Origin: Alkalimarinus alittae
Lineage (GTDB): Bacteria; Pseudomonadota; Gammaproteobacteria; Pseudomonadales; Oleiphilaceae
Direction: 5' to 3'
Length of the DNA: 64,000 nucleotides
NCBI RefSeq assembly: GCF_026016465.1
Contig: NZ_CP100390.1
Span: 3,848,501 to 3,912,500, forward strand
Shown here: piece by piece, positions 54,758-64,000 of the stretch
How positions within the stretch are numbered: the first letter of the stretch is position 1
Layout of the letters: each line of letters opens with the position of its first letter
Program-made: the position numbers and the translations under genes
The notes under the pieces: model-generated
Told to the model about the DNA's origin: nothing
The model's input: only the letters and a program-made list of their open reading frames with translations
Database searches by the model: none

Positions 54758-57169
54758 CTATTGAATCGGCGTCGCCGTAAGATTAGAAGTGATGCTTGCA
54801 TTTTGAAGGCTCATCCCATATACCAAAGTAGATGGTTGAGCTGCATCAGGATGCACCATCTGAACACTTCCAAAGGATAACTCCTTAAATCGAGTATTTG
54901 CATTTACAGCAAACCCTAACGGCCTTTCAGACTCTAAAGAAGGCGTAGCACTCATATCAGCCTTACTAACATAACGATAACCGGCAGCCGATCCATCTAA
55001 AATCTTCTCATCACCTTTATTACCCACGACACCTTTTGAATCAGCACCCGTAATCTTTTTTACTACCTTAGTTTGATATACATCTATAGATATATCATTT
55101 TGAATGCCGTAAGTATTAGTTATGCCATCACCATCGTTGGTTGTAATGTTGTCAAAAACGATTTGCATTGGCCTATTAGCTACCGACCCCCCTGTTGACT
55201 CCCAAGTAAAACTATTTCGCTTAGTCTCACTCACAGCTTCAGCTAATATATTTTTTAAGCTCAAGGTTATACCTTCACTTCCTCGTTCTTCCCAGATACC
55301 ACCTGCAGCACCACATCCAACAGCGTCTGTAGCGTTACCACCAACACATATGTCACCGGCACCACCCGCTTTAATAATCATGGACGAGCCAGTCTCATAA
55401 CGCTTAACCACAAATCGGCCAAAACTTTGACCCGTTATTTTATCCCCTAATCGCAAGCCTGATATATCCATAACACTCCAAGACTCGCCTTCTACAATAG
55501 CCAATCCGTCTTCAGTCACATCTATTGTCATATTTCTTTTATGGATATCATAATCAAGCCCGGTAGCCCATATACCACGGCCGTTTTCATCCGCCATAAG
55601 GGCGGCCCGGCCATTTGTAATATGAATATCAGAGTTAATCGTCAGCCCCTCTCCTGACCGCCCACCTGTGCCGATAGTGATATGACCATCTGCGGTGAAA
55701 TCATATGATGGATATACCCCAAGGGCCAACAGCAACTCTGTCCCCCCCTGAATATCTTGATTTTTAAGCTGAGCATCATTTTTACCCACTCTTAGGCCAT
55801 CAATTTTATAGCCACCCTTAAAATCTTCAAATCCAACCCTGATACCATCGAAAAACTCTGTTCCATTAATTATTCCGGCCTCGGTGACATTAAGAGTGAT
55901 ATCTCCTTCTCCCCACGACTGCAAGCCACTCAACATAATAGAGTTACCATCATCAGTATAGGTGACGTTTGATACGTTAGTAGCCGACTCATATTGATCA
56001 ACTAAACTCCACTGCGAGCTAATTCTTAACCCCTGCTCTCCTGCATCAACATTACCTCCCGCTTGCACATGGAAGATGTTTGAGTAGTTAACCCCATCAA
56101 CTACTTGGTCCGCAAAAACAAACTGCATATCAAGGCTACCAATACTCTTCAGTGTTGACGGACCTCCTGTCAAAGCAGTTCCTGCAAGGTACTGATCTAT
56201 CCTTGCCTTGGTCTCACCCAAAACCAACTTATCGATATGGTAAGCAGCCTCCGCCTTATCCCAGGCGATTGCCAAACCTAATTTTCCGGATATATCTGAG
56301 GCTACATCAAGTGTTAAATTATCAACATTATAATATCCAGTTACACCCAACGCTCCCACCCAATACCCATCATCACCCCAAGCAAAATCATAGCGATTAA
56401 TAGTGTTTTGAGCATCTATAGTAAGACCTGTTAATCCTTCCCTACCACCAGCTCGCAATAGAATATTTGTTGTGAGGTCATATTTACCCCATAACGAACC
56501 AGCACTTAACAATGGATTTGAGCTGTGTCGGATAGCTCCAACAGTATATTCACCCGTATAGTTAGGCAGCCTTACATCTAAATAATCACCCTCAACATCA
56601 GTTCCAACATCCAGCGTCATCACAGACTCAGAGACAGCATCAATATCCTCAAACCAAAAGCTATTGCCTTGTGTACGATAACCAAAGGCGCCATCGGTCA
56701 TCGTATAGCTTGACGTAAACGTATACCCGCTGGATCCGAGGGCTCCTCCCCCCCTAATATTAAGACTCCCATTTAGCGTGTAATCCCAAAAGAAACCTCC
56801 ACCACTAGCACCGGTCATACTTCCTGCCTCAGTACCAAAGCGAATATCAGAAAACTCAAAGCGAGTTGGGGAAATGTCATATGCAATATTTAAACTGCCA
56901 TCATTTTCAATATCCAAGATATAGCTTTGTTTTGACGGATTTTCGATATTAGAAGCATCAGAGATTTTGATTCCTTGAATCGCTATTCCTGCACCATCAT
57001 CAAAATATGCTATTTCACCTATCTCTGCCTTTAAATCAATATCTAGAGATATGCCGCTTTGACCACTAACGGCTGACAAGATCTCATCATCAAGTTTAGT
57101 TAACTCGGCAGATATGAGGGGTGATAATAATGAACATGACAAACCTAGCAAAAGTGCCTTTTTTTTCAT
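54758..57169 (-). CDS. Large secreted protein, FilA/DUF6160-like (paralogue 4)
   Basis: About 803-residue exported protein. A signal peptide (MKKKALLLGLSCSLLSPLISA) is followed by the signature ELTKLDDEILSAVSGQSGIS shared by the whole operon. The remainder is beta-rich with repeated blocks such as GLTIDAQNTINRYDFAWGDD, GLTINSDIHITNGRAALMAD and SLDYD-like strands, suggesting a repetitive beta structure. Several TTG/ATG starts exist; ATG 57169 gives the cleanest signal peptide. The frame begins at 57187 and overlaps the previous gene. The DUF6160/FilA label comes from the N-terminal motif by memory. Function unknown; surface or pilus-associated roles are guesses from FilA in Acinetobacter. Confidence 0.75.
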   Translation of the reverse strand: MKKKALLLGLSCSLLSPLISAELTKLDDEILSAVSGQSGISLDIDLKAEIGEIAYFDDGAGIAIQGIKISDASNIENPSKQSYILDIENDGSLNIAYDISPTRFEFSDIRFGTEAGSMTGASGGGFFWDYTLNGSLNIRGGGALGSSGYTFTSSYTMTDGAFGYRTQGNSFWFEDIDAVSESVMTLDVGTDVEGDYLDVRLPNYTGEYTVGAIRHSSNPLLSAGSLWGKYDLTTNILLRAGGREGLTGLTIDAQNTINRYDFAWGDDGYWVGALGVTGYYNVDNLTLDVASDISGKLGLAIAWDKAEAAYHIDKLVLGETKARIDQYLAGTALTGGPSTLKSIGSLDMQFVFADQVVDGVNYSNIFHVQAGGNVDAGEQGLRISSQWSLVDQYESATNVSNVTYTDDGNSIMLSGLQSWGEGDITLNVTEAGIINGTEFFDGIRVGFEDFKGGYKIDGLRVGKNDAQLKNQDIQGGTELLLALGVYPSYDFTADGHITIGTGGRSGEGLTINSDIHITNGRAALMADENGRGIWATGLDYDIHKRNMTIDVTEDGLAIVEGESWSVMDISGLRLGDKITGQSFGRFVVKRYETGSSMIIKAGGAGDICVGGNATDAVGCGAAGGIWEERGSEGITLSLKNILAEAVSETKRNSFTWESTGGSVANRPMQIVFDNITTNDGDGITNTYGIQNDISIDVYQTKVVKKITGADSKGVVGNKGDEKILDGSAAGYRYVSKADMSATPSLESERPLGFAVNANTRFKELSFGSVQMVHPDAAQPSTLVYGMSLQNASITSNLTATPIQ

Positions 57170-57183
57170 GGTGATATCCATTT

Positions 57184-57741
57184 TCAATTATTACCTGTTG
57201 GAAAAACAAGCAAATTTCCTTGCAGAGTAACATTACCATCTATCTCGACGGTGTATATGTCTGTCTGCTTGAAACCTAGGTCAGTTGGTCGAGCCGTACT
57301 ACTTGTTGCATATGTATACTGTAGCTTATCAACCTTAATTTGATCTGGGAGTCCAATCTCTAACACCTCACGATTAAATTTTGCACCATCCCCACCAAAC
57401 CCAGAGTTTATATCCCGAACTCTTAAAGTCAGCCCTTGAAATGAAAACGCACCTTTAAAATTATCTAAAACGAACCAGCCTCCATTTTCTTTTGTTTGAA
57501 CCGCAAGTCTTGCCCCGCACCTTTTGCTGTCAGTACAATCACCAAAATACGCATTCTGAATAGGGCCACCGTTTTCATTAATAGCTATTTCGCCAGATAA
57601 ATAAACACCAGCCTGACCAGAAATTACAGACAAGGCCTCATCATCAATTGATGATAGCTCAGCGTGACTCGACATTGAGGCCAACAATAAAATTGTAGAG
57701 CAAGCAGTTAGTGCAAATCGTATTATTATATTTTTAATCAT
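57184..57741 (-). CDS. Small secreted protein, FilA/DUF6160-like (paralogue 3)
   Basis: 185 residues with signal peptide (cleavage near HA-E at 27) and mature start ELSSIDDEALSVISGQAGVY. It contains a Cys pair (GDCTDSKRCG) near 70. It lacks the long repetitive region of its neighbour. Ten bases after paralogue 2; stop overlaps the frame of paralogue 4. Confidence 0.75.
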   Translation of the reverse strand: MIKNIIIRFALTACSTILLLASMSSHAELSSIDDEALSVISGQAGVYLSGEIAINENGGPIQNAYFGDCTDSKRCGARLAVQTKENGGWFVLDNFKGAFSFQGLTLRVRDINSGFGGDGAKFNREVLEIGLPDQIKVDKLQYTYATSSTARPTDLGFKQTDIYTVEIDGNVTLQGNLLVFPTGNN

Positions 57742-57751
57742 TTCCTACACC

Positions 57752-58981
57752 TTAGTTCGCTAAATCATGGCTAGAGATTTTAAGGTACTGAACTGAAAGA
57801 CCTTCAATTCGAGCAGACCCAAAATTCTGGCCTCCAGCGGTAATATCCCCTATATGTAAAGCTCCGATTCGCAGGTTACTTTTGTAGTCGGGGTTTGAGT
57901 AGTAATCATTAAAAAAATCCCATGCAGTCTCACAAGAGGCATCGGTACAACTTGCCCGCTTACCATCAGCAGGCAAGCTAGTCATATAACCCTGCGCAGT
58001 GGCGTATTCCGTTATTTTTGAAACCTCAAACACAAAATTTCCTGGCTCTATAACACCGTCTAATGTTTCTGTTACTCCAATAGACATAGGCTGAAAACGA
58101 TTACCCAACGCTAACTCAAGCTCAAAATTTTTCATATAAATTGTATTGCCGCAGCTCTGCCCATTTGCGTCGCAAGCATTAATAGATAGTTCAGGTGTAT
58201 AAAAATTAAGCCTAAACTCACCTACCAGCTGTCTTTTATTGTCATCCCCCCATAAACGCAAAAAACTTCCATCAAACACCGCACTCTTAGCATGTATGTT
58301 TAAATTGTCTGGATTTTTTGTACCAACCTGAACTTGGAGTTTTAAGCCGATATCCGGCCGCTCACCTACTATAGCTTCTGATGTTGCTGTATCAATCCCT
58401 GCAGGCCTACTAGCACAGGTGCCACTGCCCATAGGTGCTCCCGCCAAAACACAATCATAACCTTCTGCATTTGCTTCATAGTTCTTTAAAACTGTTGCAC
58501 CTAGTGCATCTATTTCTGTGTCAAGCTGACCATCTTGATCACGATCTAGGTTTGCAGTCGTTGTTGCTTCATATTTTTTCGGTGCTGAGAATTGGAGAAC
58601 CGCCTTATCGACGATACCAATATCATCGCCATCAACTAACTCTATTTCATAAGGGTTAACTAAACGACCTAAATTAACACCAGAAAGGTTTTGGCCATAA
58701 TTACTGCCCGAGTTAGCAATATATAGCTGAGAAACGGTTATTTCTACGTCCTGAGTACCTGTTGAATCTTTAATCCCTTTTATTTTGAAAGACTGACCTG
58801 TTGTAGTGTCTGTCCGCGCGTCAAAAATAAAATCTTCGAACACCAAGCCAATTCCTGCGCCATCTACATCAGATAACTCACCATCAGATAACGAGGCAAG
58901 CTCAGCATTAGCCGATCCACACAAGACTAGCGCAGAAAACATACATCGAGTGACCACCATTTTACTCTTGCCACGTTGCAT
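57752..58981 (-). CDS. Secreted protein, FilA/DUF6160-like (paralogue 2)
   Basis: 409 residues. Signal peptide ends NA-E near 27; the signature here is ELASLSDGELSDVDGAGIGL, in which the usual GQ pair is replaced by GA. A calcium-loop-like DRDQDGQLDTEID lies near 145 and two Cys-containing segments (CDANGQSCG; CTDASCE) could form disulfides. Function unknown. Confidence 0.75.
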   Translation of the reverse strand: MQRGKSKMVVTRCMFSALVLCGSANAELASLSDGELSDVDGAGIGLVFEDFIFDARTDTTTGQSFKIKGIKDSTGTQDVEITVSQLYIANSGSNYGQNLSGVNLGRLVNPYEIELVDGDDIGIVDKAVLQFSAPKKYEATTTANLDRDQDGQLDTEIDALGATVLKNYEANAEGYDCVLAGAPMGSGTCASRPAGIDTATSEAIVGERPDIGLKLQVQVGTKNPDNLNIHAKSAVFDGSFLRLWGDDNKRQLVGEFRLNFYTPELSINACDANGQSCGNTIYMKNFELELALGNRFQPMSIGVTETLDGVIEPGNFVFEVSKITEYATAQGYMTSLPADGKRASCTDASCETAWDFFNDYYSNPDYKSNLRIGALHIGDITAGGQNFGSARIEGLSVQYLKISSHDLAN

Positions 58982-58998
58982 ACTTACCTCATTATTAT

Positions 58999-60231
58999 TT
59001 AAAATAATCCATTACCCCTGTCTATATATTCCGTTCGAACTCTAGGTACGCCATTTAGCGCTTCCTCAAGATTTACGGTCACACTACTGTTCGGTATATT
59101 AAAGAATGCCCCGGAAGTAGCCTTAACAAAATCTTTAGCACTTGGGTTTTGCTTCCTGACATCCTGCAACCATTCAAGATCTTTAGTCTGAAACGACATA
59201 AACATACCGCTAGCAGAATTTGTTAAATAGCGACTACCTTGCCGTTCTTCTACTTGCCCAATAGGAAAACTCTCGAATTGCTCAAGATTAAAGCACGCAT
59301 CAACACCTAATACCTTGCAACCATTCACATAAATTATAATATCTCCCTTAGGGCAACTAAAAAATGAACAATTTGGAACGTCAATTTCACTAGAAGAGAA
59401 GCCACCCAGTAGGTTTTTTACAGACCACCTTGTGAACCCACCAGCACCACTCAATACAAATGTCTCATTATTTGGAATCCCGATCATTGTTGACCTAATG
59501 GGATCAAGATTTCCAAACTGATCAACTAATTTTGCCTGCGCTTCTATTGGGCTATCGCCCTCTAAAAGAGGCGTTAATAGTACTAAAAGTCTATCTGATA
59601 GATTTCCATTTGAACTTGCATTCTTCATTCCCTCGCCACGATCCCTTATGTCTACATCAACATTGCCAGTAAGTGCTTCAATATTGCCAGACAAAACTCC
59701 TTTTGCCTCGCCAAAACCAATGCGAACCCCTGTCATTTCATTTGAGTTATCATCATAAGCAAATTCAATAAAAGGGTCAGTTATTTCAAACGGGACAATT
59801 TCACCATCAAAATAGCCAGAGCCATCTTCTTTTATAGGGCGAGCGGCATCAGGGTTTTGAATATAGTAATTCGAGTCAAATATATACCCTAAAGACATAT
59901 TATGAATCATTACGTCTGCAGGCTTTTGTTCGCCATAGGGGTCAACTCTGTCATAGCGACCTAACTCTAGGTAATCGATATTTGATTGTATTTCAATATC
60001 CATCCCTAAGTTAATACGTGTATAAGATGTGCTGTTAGAGGTATCTGGATGATATGATTTATCAATTGAAATGTAAGCCTGCCCAACAACATTCGCCAAC
60101 TCACTATCCCCAATGGGCTTTAAATCGGCTTCTGCATTAACTACAAAAAATAGACACATACAGCATACAACCGCCCCAATAGGACGTTTGAGAAGTTTTT
60201 TCTCACGGCATCTGGGCTTAAGATTAGCCAC
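58999..60231 (-). CDS. Secreted protein, FilA/DUF6160-like (paralogue 1)
   Basis: 410 residues, first gene of the operon, GTG start with a strong AGGAGGGG five bases upstream. A basic N-region and signal peptide (VVCCMCLFFVVNAEA) precede the signature DLKPIGDSELANVVGQAYIS. Later segments (IDYLELGRYDRVDPYGEQKP; RIGFGEAKGVLSGNIEAL) resemble strands in the other paralogues, with Cys pairs near 290-305. Function unknown. Confidence 0.75.
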   Translation of the reverse strand: MANLKPRCREKKLLKRPIGAVVCCMCLFFVVNAEADLKPIGDSELANVVGQAYISIDKSYHPDTSNSTSYTRINLGMDIEIQSNIDYLELGRYDRVDPYGEQKPADVMIHNMSLGYIFDSNYYIQNPDAARPIKEDGSGYFDGEIVPFEITDPFIEFAYDDNSNEMTGVRIGFGEAKGVLSGNIEALTGNVDVDIRDRGEGMKNASSNGNLSDRLLVLLTPLLEGDSPIEAQAKLVDQFGNLDPIRSTMIGIPNNETFVLSGAGGFTRWSVKNLLGGFSSSEIDVPNCSFFSCPKGDIIIYVNGCKVLGVDACFNLEQFESFPIGQVEERQGSRYLTNSASGMFMSFQTKDLEWLQDVRKQNPSAKDFVKATSGAFFNIPNSSVTVNLEEALNGVPRVRTEYIDRGNGLF

Positions 60232-60492
60232 TTTAGCCCCTCCTTTTTTATTATTTTAGATTAGTCCGTCGAAACCAATTAGATGTACATTAGTACATTT
60301 TGTTTATATTTTAGACTCCTAATTTTAGAACTTCGAGAAATCAGTTTTAATTAATGCCAAAAACCTTAACGAACATTTTGAATTATGAACTTAATCACAT
60401 TTCAGCTACTTAATTGATTTACGTCTTACTCTTTTGGTAACCCCGCTTATCCACTCTTAGTATTTATTTAACTTAACTTTCTTCCAGACAAT
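60232..60492. other. Gap between the secreted-protein operon and 5S rRNA
   Basis: AT-rich region without a gene. It should hold the promoter of the four-gene operon; a clear -35/-10 pair was not recognised. The only structured element seen is the palindrome at 60283-60298. Confidence 0.6.
60283..60298. repeat. ATGTAC-N4-GTACAT palindrome
   Basis: Perfect 6-bp inverted repeat ATGTAC-atta-GTACAT, 52 bases before the first gene of the secreted-protein operon. Candidate operator for a dimeric regulator. Confidence 0.5.
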
Positions 60493-60525
60493 AAAAAACC
60501 CCGGTAGGATGACCTACCGGGGTTT
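60493..60525 (-). terminator. rRNA operon terminator
   Basis: AAACCCCGGTAGG-atga-CCTACCGGGGTTT, 13-bp perfect stem with T residues following on the minus strand, 10 bases after 5S rRNA. Confidence 0.92.
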
Positions 60526-60534
60526 CGTATTTAG

Positions 60535-60654
60535 ATGCCTGACGATGACCTACTCTCACATGGGGAGACCCCACACTACCATCGGCGCAGAACCGTTTCA
60601 CGACTGAGTTCGGGATGGGATCAGGTGGTTCCAGTTCGCTATTGTCATCAGGCA
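60535..60654 (-). rRNA. rrf: 5S ribosomal RNA
   Basis: About 120 bases, from TGCCTGATGACAATAGCG to GGTCATCGTCAGGCA on the minus strand; terminal helix TGCCTGA/TCAGGCA and the CCATCCCGAACTCAG loop region are conserved. Downstream of 23S with a 178-base spacer in which nothing else is seen. Confidence 0.97.
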
Positions 60655-60832
60655 AAACCTTGGCTAGCTGATCGAAGATGATTTATCTTTTTGATCAGTT
60701 AACAACAATTTCGCAATGTCTTTAACATTTAGCAAGTAAATTAAGTTTTATAACATATCGGATCATAATCACATTATCCGGTAAATATTTTCGTTTTGAT
60801 CGTTTCAGACTCAAAACTATTTGGGCGTTATA

Positions 60833-63724
<2,892 letters not shown>

Positions 63725-63884
63725 ATATAACCCCAAATAGTCTTTCGACCGAGGTTACATAGGTAACTAAACCCGTAACAATATTCGCCGGATAACGCTT
63801 GATTATGAATCTCAATGTTATCCGTTAGATTAATACAGAGGGTAATCTGATCAATCTAACTTAACTTAATTTTACTTACCAAAT

Positions 63885-63896
63885 TGTTAAAGAGCA
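63885..63896 (-). promoter_or_regulatory. boxA in the 16S-23S spacer
   Basis: Minus-strand TGCTCTTTAACA, the boxA element bound by NusB-S10 for rRNA antitermination, about 160 bases upstream of 23S. The rest of the spacer (63732-63989) shows nothing else recognisable. Confidence 0.8.
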
Positions 63897-63989
63897 TTCT
63901 GGTGTATAACCAGAAATAAATTGACTCATTGAATCAGCTTATTTTTGATTACAAATCCAAATAATTAAATAATGTTCTGTCCGTAGAAT

Positions 63990-64000
63990 TGGTGGAGCTA
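63990..64000 (-). tRNA. 3' end of a spacer tRNA, probably tRNA-Ala (partial)
   Basis: The last eleven bases read TAGCTCCACCA on the minus strand, the 3' acceptor strand and CCA of tRNA-Ala(TGC) (GGGGCTA/TAGCTCC). The rest is beyond the edge. It implies the usual 16S-Ile-Ala-23S-5S order. Confidence 0.6.

Noticed and set aside
60473..60655. 60-codon frame over 5S rRNA
   Set aside because: Overlaps 5S rRNA and its terminator.

Overview
The window is chromosomal DNA from a gammaproteobacterium, probably a marine or halophilic one. It carries a complete ectoine (compatible solute) operon, an MSHA-type IV pilus cluster, and the Pseudomonas/Oceanospirillales-type arrangement in which the rif (secE-rpoC), str, S10, spc and alpha operons form one continuous block. 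Genus cannot be fixed from the sequence alone.

Layout. (1) 1-4742, minus strand: MSHA pilus assembly genes mshI, a pilN-like gene, mshJ, mshK, mshL and the start of mshM, running off the left edge. (2) 4872-10760: a MarR-type regulator (EctR-like) divergent from ectA-ectB-(unknown gene)-ectC-ask-(TPR membrane protein). (3) 10783-16030, minus: a glycyl-radical activating enzyme, a glycyl radical enzyme gene with an SCP2-like N-terminal domain broken by two lesions, and an AraC-type regulator. (4) 16110-21330: ssb, a YajR-like MFS transporter, and divergent uvrA. (5) 21454-51703, minus: about 30 kb of translation and transcription genes in the order (as transcribed) secE-nusG, rplKAJL-rpoBC, rpsLG-fusA-tuf, S10 operon, spc operon, alpha operon. 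(6) 51731-52237, minus: five tRNA genes (Thr-Tyr-Gly-Thr-Trp) feeding into secE; the tufB gene usually found among them is missing. (7) 52267-54658, minus: SPOR-domain protein, coaX, birA. (8) 54758-60231, minus: four consecutive secreted proteins sharing a short N-terminal signature, resembling the FilA/DUF6160 type. (9) 60493-64000, minus: 5S and 23S rRNA with terminator, processing stem, boxA and the last bases of a spacer tRNA.

How the genes work together. EctA, EctB and EctC make ectoine from aspartate semialdehyde, and the dedicated aspartokinase supplies precursor. EctR probably represses the operon; three copies of a TTAG-N4-CTAA-type palindrome lie in the divergent promoter region. 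The housekeeping block has recognisable control points: promoters before the tRNA/secE, str and S10 units, an L10-type leader before rplJ, a terminator-like attenuator between rplL and rpoB, and terminators after nusG, tuf, rpmJ and rplQ.

The most unusual content is (a) the SCP2-glycyl radical enzyme fusion, disrupted by one in-frame TAA and one exact 8-bp tandem duplication while its activase stays open; (b) the four-gene operon of secreted proteins whose mature N-termini carry a bacteriocin-leader-like motif; (c) the palindrome set and the extra gene in the ectoine operon. No mobile element, CRISPR array or phage gene was seen.
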